In this document: positions 1-7,170 of the stretch, piece by piece
Layout of the letters: every line of letters begins with the position of its first letter
Numbering within the stretch: position 1 is the stretch's first letter
DNA from: Flavobacteriales bacterium UBA1937
Lineage (GTDB): Bacteria; Bacteroidota; Bacteroidia; Flavobacteriales; Weeksellaceae
Reading direction: 5' to 3'
Assembly (NCBI GenBank): GCA_002337005.1
Contig: DDFD01000093.1
Location: 1-26,247 of the forward strand
DNA length: 26,247 nucleotides
Program-made: the position numbers and the translations under genes
The notes under the pieces: generated by a model
What the model saw: only the letters and a program-made list of their open reading frames with translations
The model's database searches: none
What the model was told of the DNA's origin: nothing

Positions 1-2
1 TT

Positions 3-182
3 CTTACTACCAATATGATTTTGATATGGGAAAAAGAAGAACTCGAAAAAATTAAAAAATATGTCGGTGAAAAGCGCTTCGAAAATGGCAAGTTCGATTT
101 GGCTACAAAACTCTTTAATGAACTCATTTTTGATGAAAAGTTTGAGGAATTTTTAACCTTAAAAGCATATCCTTTTATTTGA
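3..182 (+). CDS. aceB: Malate synthase A, C-terminal end (partial)
   Basis: This is the last 59 codons of a gene that starts before the window, read in the frame that ends at the TGA at 180-182. The residues follow the C-terminal helix pattern of malate synthase A: EELEKIKKYVGE, then RFENGKFDLATKLF, then FLTLKAYPFI. Malate synthase condenses glyoxylate with acetyl-CoA to give malate, the second step of the glyoxylate shunt in the cytoplasm. The next gene on the same strand, 146 bases downstream, is isocitrate lyase, which makes the glyoxylate, so an aceB-aceA operon is likely. The catalytic residues lie outside the window and cannot be checked. Confidence 0.88.
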   Translation, partial: LTTNMILIWEKEELEKIKKYVGEKRFENGKFDLATKLFNELIFDEKFEEFLTLKAYPFI

Positions 183-183
183 T

Positions 184-288
184 GTACAAAGTATAATGTA
201 TAAAGTATGATTTGGTAAGTAAATGAAAATTTAAAATTTTTTGAAATTAAATAAAAATACATTTTACATAGTACATTATACATAGTAC
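184..288. repeat. Imperfect inverted repeat in the aceB-aceA gap
   Basis: Two AT-rich arms face each other across the intergenic region. A 10-base core GTATAATGTA (191-200) is matched exactly by TACATTATAC (272-281), and outer GTAC ends at 184-187 and 285-288 also pair. The intervening bases are only partly complementary. The style (GTACaaAGTATAATGTAtaaAGTA) looks like a dispersed intergenic repeat rather than a regulator site. I cannot test how often it occurs elsewhere in the genome. Confidence 0.5.
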
Positions 289-328
289 AAATTAAAAAAT
301 TTAAACAACCAAAAAAATCCTAAATATT

Positions 329-1606
329 ATGAACACACAATCACAAATCCAAGCTCTAGAACAAGAGTGGAGAGAAAACCCAAGATGGAAAGGTATTACG
401 AGACCTTATTCTGCTGAAGAAGTTTTAAAACTTCGTGGAAAATATAAAATTGACTACACCATTGCTAACGAAATGTCTAAAACACTTTGGAGGAAACTCA
501 ATTCTCAAGATTTTGTAGCAGGTTTAGGCGCTTTAACAGGAAATCAGGCAGTTCAGGAAGTGGACGCTGGTTTAGAAGCAATTTATCTTTCTGGTTGGCA
601 AGTTGCGGCAGATGCTAATTTGTCTGGAGAAATGTATCCTGACCAGAGTTTATATCCTGCTAATTCAGTTCCTGCTGTGGTAAAAAAAATAAATAATGCA
701 TTGATGAGAGCAGACCAAATTCAGTCTGTAAATGGAGGTGGTGATAAAGAATATTTAGTGCCAATTGTTGCAGATGCAGAAGCTGGTTTTGGTGGAAATT
801 TGAACGCTTTTGAATTGATGAAACAAATGATAGAATCTGGTGCAGCTGGAGTTCACTTCGAAGATCAATTGTCTTCTGCAAAAAAATGCGGACATCTTGG
901 TGGAAAAGTTCTCGTGCCAACTCAGGAAGCAATTAATAAACTGATTGCAGCAAGATTAGCAGCTGATGTTTGCGGAGTTCCTACGGTTTTAGTAGCAAGA
1001 ACAGACGCTGATGCTGCAGATTTATTAACTTCTGATATTGACGATAGAGATAAAAAATTTGTAACTGGCGAAAGAACTTCTGAAGGTTTCTTCCAAGTGA
1101 ATTGTGGGGTAGAACAAGGTATTGACAGAGGTCTTTCTTACGCTCCTTATGCAGATTTAATTTGGATGGAAACTTCTAACCCAGATTTAGATTATGCGAG
1201 AAGATTTGCAGAAGGAATTCACGCGAAATTCCCAGGGAAAATGTTGGCTTACAATTGTTCACCTTCTTTCAACTGGGCTGCAAAATTATCAGTTGCCGAG
1301 ATGGAAACTTTCCGTGAAGAATTAGCAAAAATGGGTTATAAATTCCAATTTATCACTTTGGCAGGTTTCCATGCTTTGAATACAGCAATGTTTGAATTGG
1401 CTTTAGCTTACAAAGAAAAAGGAATGGCAGGTTACAGCGAGTTGCAAGAAAGAGAATTTGCATTACAAGCCAAAGGTTTCCGCGCAGTAAAACATCAAAG
1501 TTTCGTAGGAACAGGTTATTTTGATGCTATTCAAACTACCGTTACCGCAGGAAATTCTTCTACGACAGCTTTAGCTGGTTCTACGGAAGCAGAACAATTC
1601 CATTAA
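329..1606 (+). CDS. aceA: Isocitrate lyase
   Basis: The 425-residue protein has the usual length of the short bacterial isocitrate lyases, which cleave isocitrate to glyoxylate and succinate so that cells can grow on acetate or fatty acids. The active-site signature KKCGH is present at 185-189 with catalytic Cys187, followed by GGKVLVPT. Other family landmarks are SGWQVAADAN with GEMYPDQSLYP (88-110), the metal-binding stretch VADAEAGFGG (147-156), ARTDADAAD near 220, and YNCSPSFNW near 310. The start at 329 gives the normal family N-terminus (alignment from QIQALEQEW). It sits behind malate synthase on the same strand, and a hairpin terminator follows about 100 bases after the stop. Confidence 0.97.
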   Translation: MNTQSQIQALEQEWRENPRWKGITRPYSAEEVLKLRGKYKIDYTIANEMSKTLWRKLNSQDFVAGLGALTGNQAVQEVDAGLEAIYLSGWQVAADANLSGEMYPDQSLYPANSVPAVVKKINNALMRADQIQSVNGGGDKEYLVPIVADAEAGFGGNLNAFELMKQMIESGAAGVHFEDQLSSAKKCGHLGGKVLVPTQEAINKLIAARLAADVCGVPTVLVARTDADAADLLTSDIDDRDKKFVTGERTSEGFFQVNCGVEQGIDRGLSYAPYADLIWMETSNPDLDYARRFAEGIHAKFPGKMLAYNCSPSFNWAAKLSVAEMETFREELAKMGYKFQFITLAGFHALNTAMFELALAYKEKGMAGYSELQEREFALQAKGFRAVKHQSFVGTGYFDAIQTTVTAGNSSTTALAGSTEAEQFH

Positions 1607-1705
1607 TTAGAATATAGAAAAAAATAAAGTTTTAATTATTATAAACTCATTTCCATTTTTGCTCTTTATAATCCGAAAAAGAGCCATAGTTTTTAATTTG
1701 TTGAA

Positions 1706-1740
1706 AAAATCGCCTCACAATTTTGTAAGGCGATTTTGTT
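1706..1740. terminator. Hairpin terminator after aceA, usable in both directions
   Basis: The arms AAAATCGCCT (1706-1715) and AGGCGATTTT (1728-1737) pair perfectly over 10 bases, and an inner ACAA/TTGT pair tightens the loop. A T-rich run ends the right arm and an A-run precedes the left arm. The convergent genes on either side (aceA and the minus-strand membrane protein ending at 1765) could share it. Confidence 0.85.
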
Positions 1741-1764
1741 ATCAAGTGTGTTTTAGAATCAAAA

Positions 1765-2151
1765 TTAATTTTCTTTTTGATAAGGTAAAAGTTTCCAAAC
1801 AGCCCATATTTCTAGACTTGCAAGAACAGATAAAGCAATTACATTTGGTGTAAATCCGTCTAGTTTTAAACCTAAAGCTAAATCTCCTAATTCTATAAAA
1901 ATTCTGGAAATCAAAGTGATAAACAACCATTTTGGCTTATTGGCGATTACTGAAATCAACAAAGCTAAAACGCTACCGAGAATTCTGACGCCCGCACTTC
2001 CGAATCCCATTTTTGCAGAATAAGTATCAAGATTTGCATTTGGGAAACTAATGTTCGGGTGAAAAGAGTAAACATAGAAAAAGAAACTTCCGGCAAGGAT
2101 TAAAATCCAAGTGAAAATTTTTACTGAAGTTGGGATATTTTGTGTTTTCAT
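1765..2151 (-). CDS. Small four-helix membrane protein (family not certain)
   Basis: The 128-residue protein appears to have four hydrophobic segments: about 10-28 (IFTWILILAGSFFFYVYSF), 52-70 (GVRILGSVLALLISVIA), 74-95 (WLFITLISRIFIELGDLAL) and 104-122 (VIALSVLASLEIWAVWKLL). It ends in a short charged tail, so it is almost certainly an inner-membrane protein. The RxxG and RxxxExGD pattern in the middle helices recalls the DUF4345/DUF4267 group, but I would not assign it firmly. Its ATG overlaps the TGA of the upstream oxidoreductase (ATGA at 2148-2151), so the two are translationally coupled and probably serve the same response. No reaction can be named. Confidence 0.75.
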   Translation of the reverse strand: MKTQNIPTSVKIFTWILILAGSFFFYVYSFHPNISFPNANLDTYSAKMGFGSAGVRILGSVLALLISVIANKPKWLFITLISRIFIELGDLALGLKLDGFTPNVIALSVLASLEIWAVWKLLPYQKEN

Positions 2152-2777
2152 AATTTATTAGATAATGCTGGAAACTGCTTTTTATATTTCTGGTTTTCTG
2201 CTTCTTTTACCATAAAATCAGCAACATCGCTTCTGTTGATGCTTCCGATTTTTACGCCTTTATACAAATTCGTTTCAATTTTGTATTTTTCGGTTAAAGG
2301 TTTATCTTTTAGTAAACCAGGTCTTACAATTGTCCAATTAAGGTCAGATTTTGAAATGATTTCTTCCATTTTGGTTTTATCTGCGTAAACATCTTTCAAT
2401 AAATATTTAAAGAATAGTTTCATAAAAAAATTGGGTTGAAAATCCCAAGATTTCCCTGCTCCAAAGCCTGTGAGAACTATAGTTGGAATATCTTTTTTCC
2501 CAATTTCTACTAAAATTTTTGCAAAATCCGAATATAAAGTAGTTGGTTTCATACTTTTTCCGGTTCCTAATGCTACAATTACAGCATCCGCATTTTCTAT
2601 AGATTTTTGCAAATCTTCTTTGTTTAAAGCATTTCCCTTTAATGAAATTAAATTTTGATTTTCAGGAAGTTCAATTGTAGAACGAGAAAGTGTGGTTACT
2701 TTATGATTTCTTTCTAAAGCACGTTTTACAGTTTCTAAACCAACTCCAGCAGAAGCACCGATTATTGTAATATTCAT
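2148..2777 (-). CDS. NAD(P)-binding oxidoreductase/epimerase-like protein (NmrA/atypical SDR type)
   Basis: The 209-residue protein begins MNITIIGASAGVGLETVKRAL, a Rossmann fold with the nucleotide-binding GxxGxxG pattern in its first 13 residues. It continues with a mid-protein ALGTG segment after DAVIV, and TIVRPGLL, which is typical of the atypical short-chain dehydrogenase/NmrA-like group (PF13460). I chose the start at 2777 because the fold must begin there. Upstream codons could extend the frame to 2894, but they run through a REP-like hairpin and a promoter-like element and encode no recognisable domain. The substrate is unknown. It is divergent from an HxlR regulator across an operator-like inverted repeat, the usual arrangement for quinone- or aldehyde-responsive reductase genes, and it is coupled to the membrane protein downstream. 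Confidence 0.87.
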   Translation of the reverse strand: MNITIIGASAGVGLETVKRALERNHKVTTLSRSTIELPENQNLISLKGNALNKEDLQKSIENADAVIVALGTGKSMKPTTLYSDFAKILVEIGKKDIPTIVLTGFGAGKSWDFQPNFFMKLFFKYLLKDVYADKTKMEEIISKSDLNWTIVRPGLLKDKPLTEKYKIETNLYKGVKIGSINRSDVADFMVKEAENQKYKKQFPALSNKL

Positions 2778-2803
2778 GTTTTTATATTTTGTCTCAATAA
2801 GAA

Positions 2804-2863
2804 CGAGCTTTGACCCGTTTTCGTAAATTAGAATTTTCTCTGGCTTTAGCCAAAATCTAATTT
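2804..2863. repeat. Pair of REP-like hairpins in the oxidoreductase leader
   Basis: Two adjacent dyads lie between the oxidoreductase start and its promoter-like element. The first (2804-2817) reads CGGGTCAAAGCTCG on the minus strand and folds with G-U pairs. The second (2825-2863) has the arms AAATTAG/CTAATTT, ATTTT/AAAAT and GGCT/AGCC around a two-base loop, with a one-base and a CTCT bulge. The form resembles the dispersed GGCTAAAGCC repeats I associate with flavobacterial intergenic regions. On transcription it would form a long leader stem-loop. Confidence 0.55.
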
Positions 2864-2871
2864 TATTTAAG

Positions 2872-2879
2872 CAAAAATA
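2872..2879 (-). promoter_or_regulatory. Promoter -7 box for the oxidoreductase operon
   Basis: On the minus strand the bases read TATTTTTG, matching the Bacteroidetes -7 consensus TAnnTTTG. No good TTG -33 box is visible at the ideal spacing, which would place it inside the HxlR operator at about 2899. The inferred transcript would have a leader of about 90 bases. Confidence 0.45.
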
Positions 2880-2885
2880 TAAAGT

Positions 2886-2939
2886 AGTATCCAAAATATA
2901 CTAATTTTGACTGAAATTTCAAGTATATTTTAGGATACC
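2886..2939. promoter_or_regulatory. Inverted-repeat operator between the HxlR regulator and the oxidoreductase
   Basis: GTATCCAAAATATACT (2887-2902) is repeated in inverted orientation as AGTATATTTTAGGATAC (2922-2938). The arms match except for one inserted base. Each arm is itself a dyad of the form AGTAT-N7/8-ATAC, so the site can be read as two dimer-sized operators 36 bases apart. HxlR proteins bind as dimers to such dyads in divergent intergenic regions. The left copy covers the expected -33 region of the oxidoreductase promoter, which suggests repression there. Confidence 0.72.
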
Positions 2940-2976
2940 AAAAGTTAAAAATCGATATTTTTTTTAACTTTTTATC

Positions 2977-2984
2977 TACTTTTG
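2977..2984 (+). promoter_or_regulatory. Promoter -7 box for the HxlR regulator
   Basis: TACTTTTG fits TAnnTTTG. It ends 11 bases before the ATG at 2996, so the transcript would start almost at the start codon. No convincing -33 TTG is seen. Confidence 0.4.
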
Positions 2985-2995
2985 ATGATGAAAAA

Positions 2996-3325
2996 ATGAA
3001 AAATAAAGAAAAACAGCGAGGTTTATTAGACTTACAAGACGTAATCTACATTATTGGTGGTAGATGGAGAGGTGCAATATTGGCAAGCTTATGCGACAAG
3101 CCAAAACGTTTCAATGAACTAAAACGTGATGTCGGAAAAATTACACCACGTTCTTTAATAAAAGAATTAAAGTTTCTGGAAATGAACAAACTTCTTATAA
3201 AAACTGAAACTGAAAATTCTAACTTTGCAATGTATGAACTCACAGAACACGGTCATTCTCTACAACCTTTGATTTTTGAAATTATAGAATGGGCGCAGAA
3301 ACACAGAAAAATAATTTTGGAATAG
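2996..3325 (+). CDS. HxlR-family winged-helix transcriptional regulator
   Basis: The 109-residue protein is a single winged-helix domain of the HxlR type (PF01638). It shows the opening helix VIYIIGGRWRGAIL (16-29), the strand-helix KPKRFNELKRDVGKITPRSLIKELKFLE that carries the recognition helix, and the wing followed by YELTEHGHSLQPLI. HxlR proteins are cytoplasmic dimers, and many sense electrophiles through a cysteine near the N-terminus. Here the only cysteine is Cys33 in SLCDKP, beyond the usual Cys6/Cys14 region, so the sensing mode is uncertain. It is divergent from the oxidoreductase-membrane protein pair with a strong inverted repeat between, so it most likely controls that pair. Confidence 0.9.
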   Translation: MKNKEKQRGLLDLQDVIYIIGGRWRGAILASLCDKPKRFNELKRDVGKITPRSLIKELKFLEMNKLLIKTETENSNFAMYELTEHGHSLQPLIFEIIEWAQKHRKIILE

Positions 3326-3333
3326 AATATCAT

Positions 3334-3366
3334 AAAATCGCCTTAAAAATTAGTTAAGGCGATTTT
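3334..3366. terminator. Bidirectional terminator between the HxlR gene and the S9 peptidase
   Basis: The arms AAAATCGCCTTAA (3334-3346) and TTAAGGCGATTTT (3354-3366) pair perfectly over 13 bases with a 7-base loop. The flanking genes converge on it. The core AATCGCCT/AGGCGATT is the same as in the terminator at 1706-1737. Confidence 0.87.
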
Positions 3367-3407
3367 GTTGTTGTCTCAAAACCTTGTTTGTTTTTTGATT
3401 AAAAGAT

Positions 3408-5741
3408 CTATTTCTCCAATAGATTTTTTTCAAAATGTTCTAAAATTCTGCGGTATTCATCAACCCAAGAATACGTTTCTTTGAAACCGTGAGATTCTAC
3501 AGGATAAGAAGCCAATGTCCAATTCTTTTTCCCTAATTCTATAAATCTCTGAGAAAGTCTTACGATATCTTTATATTCTACATTATCATCTACCATTCCG
3601 TGGAGCATTAGAAGTTGGTCTTGCAAATTTTGAGCATAGTAGATAGGAGAAGATTTTTTATATGCATCTGGATCAGTTTCTGGAAAATTGAGAATATTAC
3701 CAGTGTATCCGTGGTTGTAATGTGCCCAATCTGTAACCGAACGAAGCGCAGCGCCAGCTTTGAATTCGCCTGGTTTAGTAAGAAGTGCCATCAGTGTGAT
3801 GAAACCTCCGTAGCTTCCACCATAGATTCCTACTTTTTTGGAATCAATTCCGTATTTTGAAATCAAAAGATTTTTTCCGTCAATTTGGTCAGATAAATCT
3901 TTGTCTCCCATAAATCTGTAAATTCCCGTTCTGTGGTCTCTTCCGTAGCCATCACTTGCCCTATAATCTACATCTAAAACTGTAAAACCTTTTTCTACCA
4001 ATAAATTATGGAACATATATTCACGGAAATAACTGCTCCACCAGTTGTGTGCATTTTGCAGATAACCAGCTCCGTGTACAAAAATGATAGCCGCATTATT
4101 TTTTACCGAATTTTCTGGTTGATATAATCTTGCATAAATAGTTTTGCCATCATTGGCAGAAAAAGAGATGACTTCTGGTTTTTGCCAATTGTAATTTTTG
4201 AATTCTGGAGTTAGAGAAGATGTAATTTGAGTTTTTTTAGCATTAGGAACATTATCTGCCCAATAAATTTCCCAAGGTTTATTTTTATAAGAATATCTTA
4301 CCAATAGCTTTTTTTCGTCTGGAGATAGAGAAACTTCGTGGTTTCCGTCTTCTGTGAAAATAGGAATCATTTTGCCACCATCCACCGAAATTTTATAAAA
4401 ATCTCTATTCCCAGGATGTGTGGTATTGGTACTTAGATAAAAATTTTTCTTGTCTTTAGATAATGTAACATCTCTTACTTCCCAATTTCCAGAAGTAATT
4501 TGTTTCAATTCTTTTTTTGCTAAATTATAGGTGTAAAGATGAGAAAATCCAGTTTTTTCGGATTGAAAGTAAATAGTAGAATTGTCTCCAAGGAAATCTA
4601 GATTTTTGCCCAAGTAACTATAGCTAGGGATTCCTGGTCCACCAATCCACGCTTCGTCGTGCTGATGGTCTATTTCTTGGAAAGTTCCTTTTTCTAGGTT
4701 TAGATTTACAATCCATCGGTCTTTATTATCTTGACTTCTGATGTCTAAAATGGCGTAATTCCCATCTTTGCTGTAACTGGTCTTCCCGAAAGAAATATAA
4801 CGCTCTTCTTTGTTTTCTTTTTTGTAATCTTCAAAATATTTTGGTTGAACTTTTATGCCGTTTAATTTGCTAAAATCTACAAAATAAGCACTGTCTTTTT
4901 CTATATTATAAATCCCAAATCTTATAGGATATAAGTTCTTAAAAGATACTTTGTCTTTGCTATTTTCAGATTGGTTATAACCGTCACTGGTAATCCATTT
5001 TTCCATAATCTCGCTCTTGGCGTCTGGTTCAGTACCTTCGGTAAAAGTCACAAATTTTTCATTAGGATTTGGAGATAAATTCTGAATGTTTTTGCCTGTT
5101 CCGAAACTTTTCGGGAAGTTTTTCTTGATCAATTTATTTTTAGCAACATACCATTCTTTTCTTTTCTCTGAATCTCTTAAATATTGAAAAAGTTCTTCTT
5201 GCTGGTCGCTTAAGAAAGATTTTTCTTTTTTGATTTCTTCCCTAGATTTATTTTTGCTAAAATTGGTAATTTGCTCAAAACTTCCAGATTTAGAATTGAT
5301 TTTAAGTAAATTACCAGCTTGTTCTACGAATATTACACCTTCATTTTTGCCAAGGCTGAGGTTAGAAATATATCCAGAATTTTGGAAAATTCTTTTCTTA
5401 ATTTTAGTAAGAGGTTGGTAAGAGTATAATCCACCGTTTTGGATATAATAATAGGTTTTATAATCATTGGTAATGAAATTATTTCCATAAAAAGCAGCTT
5501 CTTCTGGTGTAGCTTTTTGGGGTTCTTTCATTCCTTTTTTCCAAAAATAAGTGCTTTTACCAATTTCTTTATTAGGATTCCATTCGAAATAGATGGTTTC
5601 ATTATCCAAACTCCAAGTTGCATTTTCGGGTTGAAATCCTATAAATTCTTCCCCTTTCATAATATCTTCTAGTTTTAATTGTGTTTGGCAAAAAGAAAAA
5701 TTGAAGGAGATTAAAATTAAAAAAAATAATGTTTTTTTCAT
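3408..5741 (-). CDS. Secreted S9 family peptidase (DPP-IV-like prolyl oligopeptidase)
   Basis: The 777-residue protein begins with a signal peptide (MKKTLFFLILISFNFSFCQ), so it is exported to the periplasm or outer face. Residues about 25-520 are a WD-like beta-propeller with the repeated blades of the DPP-IV N-terminal domain. The C-terminal 250 residues are the alpha/beta-hydrolase with GIYGGSYGGF around nucleophile Ser643, HGMVDDNV with Asp718, and ESHGF with His751. All three positions of the S9 triad are therefore intact. Family members remove dipeptides or cut short peptides, often after proline, and serve peptide utilisation in this phylum. It stands alone: it ends at the terminator shared with the HxlR gene and begins divergent from queD. 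Confidence 0.93.
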   Translation of the reverse strand: MKKTLFFLILISFNFSFCQTQLKLEDIMKGEEFIGFQPENATWSLDNETIYFEWNPNKEIGKSTYFWKKGMKEPQKATPEEAAFYGNNFITNDYKTYYYIQNGGLYSYQPLTKIKKRIFQNSGYISNLSLGKNEGVIFVEQAGNLLKINSKSGSFEQITNFSKNKSREEIKKEKSFLSDQQEELFQYLRDSEKRKEWYVAKNKLIKKNFPKSFGTGKNIQNLSPNPNEKFVTFTEGTEPDAKSEIMEKWITSDGYNQSENSKDKVSFKNLYPIRFGIYNIEKDSAYFVDFSKLNGIKVQPKYFEDYKKENKEERYISFGKTSYSKDGNYAILDIRSQDNKDRWIVNLNLEKGTFQEIDHQHDEAWIGGPGIPSYSYLGKNLDFLGDNSTIYFQSEKTGFSHLYTYNLAKKELKQITSGNWEVRDVTLSKDKKNFYLSTNTTHPGNRDFYKISVDGGKMIPIFTEDGNHEVSLSPDEKKLLVRYSYKNKPWEIYWADNVPNAKKTQITSSLTPEFKNYNWQKPEVISFSANDGKTIYARLYQPENSVKNNAAIIFVHGAGYLQNAHNWWSSYFREYMFHNLLVEKGFTVLDVDYRASDGYGRDHRTGIYRFMGDKDLSDQIDGKNLLISKYGIDSKKVGIYGGSYGGFITLMALLTKPGEFKAGAALRSVTDWAHYNHGYTGNILNFPETDPDAYKKSSPIYYAQNLQDQLLMLHGMVDDNVEYKDIVRLSQRFIELGKKNWTLASYPVESHGFKETYSWVDEYRRILEHFEKNLLEK

Positions 5742-5860
5742 TTTACTGATGAGATTTATTAAAAAATTTTAGTTTTTTGGAATTTAATAGAGGTAAAAGT
5801 AATAAAATATTCACAAATTTTTAGTTACTTTTATAGAAATCAATGAAACCGAATTTTCTC

Positions 5861-5868
5861 TATCTTTG
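5861..5868 (+). promoter_or_regulatory. queD: Promoter -7 box for queD that decides its start
   Basis: TATCTTTG is a perfect TAnnTTTG box and ends only four bases before the ATG at 5873. Transcription from it would begin at or beside that ATG, giving a nearly leaderless message. It also argues against the in-frame ATG at 5843, which would lie upstream of the box. Confidence 0.55.
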
Positions 5869-5872
5869 CAAA

Positions 5873-6319
5873 ATGATACGCATTACTAAAATTTTCACTT
5901 TCGAAACGGCGCACGTTTTGTATAATTATGATGGCAAATGCAAAAATATGCACGGGCATTCTTATAAACTTTTTGTTACCGTAAAAGGAACTCCTATTAA
6001 TGATATTGACCATGTGAAAAACGGAATGGTGGTGGATTTTGGAGATATTAAGAAAATTGTGAAAGAAGAAATCATCAATATTTGGGATCACGCTGTTTTG
6101 CTTAATGCACTTACACCTCACAAAGAATTGGGAGAAGATTTAGAGCAAAAAGGGCATAAAGTAATTTACTGTAATTACCAACCTACTTGCGAAAATATGT
6201 TGTACGATATTGCCGAAAAAATTAAAAAAAATCTTCCAAATCACGTTCAATTAGCTTATTTGAAACTCCACGAAACCGAAAATTCCTACGGAGAGTGGTT
6301 TGCGGAGGAAAATTTTTAA
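5873..6319 (+). CDS. queD: 6-carboxy-5,6,7,8-tetrahydropterin synthase (QueD/PTPS family)
   Basis: The 148-residue protein matches the QueD/6-pyruvoyl-tetrahydropterin synthase fold, which turns 7,8-dihydroneopterin triphosphate into carboxytetrahydropterin on the way to queuosine. The zinc ligands are His14 (FETAH), His27 and His29 (MHGHSY). The catalytic cysteine is Cys23 (GKCKNMHGH), the Asp72-His73 pair is in WDHAVLL, and the substrate-anchoring glutamate is Glu134 in KLHETENSYGEW. About 15 residues between positions 85 and 100 (LGEDLEQKGHKVIYCN) form a loop longer than in the shortest homologues. The start at 5873 is set by homology (MIRITKIFTFETAH) and by the promoter box just before it. 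An lpxH-like gene follows on the same strand. Confidence 0.9.
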   Translation: MIRITKIFTFETAHVLYNYDGKCKNMHGHSYKLFVTVKGTPINDIDHVKNGMVVDFGDIKKIVKEEIINIWDHAVLLNALTPHKELGEDLEQKGHKVIYCNYQPTCENMLYDIAEKIKKNLPNHVQLAYLKLHETENSYGEWFAEENF

Positions 6320-6342
6320 AGAGCCAAGTAACAATAAATAGA

Positions 6343-6355
6343 GTCGCGTAGCGAC
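6343..6355. repeat. Short GC-rich palindrome between queD and the lpxH-like gene
   Basis: GTCGC-GTA-GCGAC is a perfect 5-base stem with a 3-base loop in otherwise AT-rich DNA. It lacks a T-run and so is not a normal terminator. It resembles short REP-type units and may be a dispersed repeat. Confidence 0.4.
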
Positions 6356-6402
6356 GAACGATATTTTAACCTAAGATTTTAATCTAAGGAAAAAACAAAA
6401 AA

Positions 6403-7170
6403 ATGAAAATCGAATTACAGCCTAATAAAAAAATATATTTTGCTTCTGATCAGCATTTTGGTGCGCCAACTCCAGAGTTAAGCAAACCGAGAGAAGCTAA
6501 ATTTTTAGCTTGGTTAGACGAAATAAAACATGATGCACAAATTTTGTTTTTAATGGGAGATTTATTCGATTTTTGGCACGAATGGAAATATGTGGTTCCA
6601 AAAGGTTACGTAAGAATTCTAGGCAAGTTGGCAGAACTGAAAGACAGCGGAATCGATATTTATTTCTTTGTAGGAAATCACGATTTGTGGATGAAAGATT
6701 ATTTGGAAGAAGAAATTGGGATTCCAGTTTTTTTTGAAAAACAATACTATGAAATTTCTGGAAAAAACTTTCTTTTAGCACACGGAGATGGACTTGGGCC
6801 AGGTGATAAAGGCTATAAAAGGATGAAAAAACTTTTTACCAATCCTATTGCGCAATGGTTTTTTAAATGGCTTCATCCTGATATTGCGATGAAAATTGCA
6901 GTTTATTTTTCTACCAAAAATAAAATGATAAGTGGAGTAGAAGATATGAAATTTTTGGGCGAAGACAAGGAGTTTCTCATTCTTTATTCTAAAGAAAAAC
7001 TGAAATCTGAAAAAATAGACTATTTCGTTTATGGTCACCGTCATCTTCCGATGATTTTAGATTTAAAAGTGAATGAAAACAAAGCGAAATACGTAAATCT
7101 CGGCGATTGGATTTCGTATTTTACTTATGGAGTTTTTGATGGGGGAAATTTCGAAATTGAAAAATTTTAA
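6403..7170 (+). CDS. lpxH: UDP-2,3-diacylglucosamine diphosphatase (LpxH-like metallophosphoesterase)
   Basis: The 255-residue calcineurin-like phosphoesterase has all five metal motifs in order: ASDQHFG (Asp16, His18), MGDLFDFWHEW, VGNHDLWM, AHGDGLGPGDKGYK and YGHRHLP. The DFWHEW segment and the length fit the LpxH group, which removes UMP from UDP-2,3-diacylglucosamine at the cytoplasmic side of the inner membrane to make lipid X for lipid A. The third motif is GNHD rather than the GNRD of the E. coli enzyme, so an LpxH2-type or related phosphoesterase role remains possible. Its TAA overlaps the ATG of the next gene by one base, so it is in an operon with the membrane protein downstream and probably with queD upstream. 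Confidence 0.85.
   Translation: MKIELQPNKKIYFASDQHFGAPTPELSKPREAKFLAWLDEIKHDAQILFLMGDLFDFWHEWKYVVPKGYVRILGKLAELKDSGIDIYFFVGNHDLWMKDYLEEEIGIPVFFEKQYYEISGKNFLLAHGDGLGPGDKGYKRMKKLFTNPIAQWFFKWLHPDIAMKIAVYFSTKNKMISGVEDMKFLGEDKEFLILYSKEKLKSEKIDYFVYGHRHLPMILDLKVNENKAKYVNLGDWISYFTYGVFDGGNFEIEKF

Noticed and set aside
1659..1853. Open frame on the plus strand behind aceA
   Set aside because: It runs through the terminator hairpin and antisense to the membrane protein, and has no recognisable domain.
2778..2894. N-terminal extension of the oxidoreductase to an ATG at 2894
   Set aside because: It would translate a REP-like hairpin and a promoter-like box. The Rossmann fold begins at 2777.
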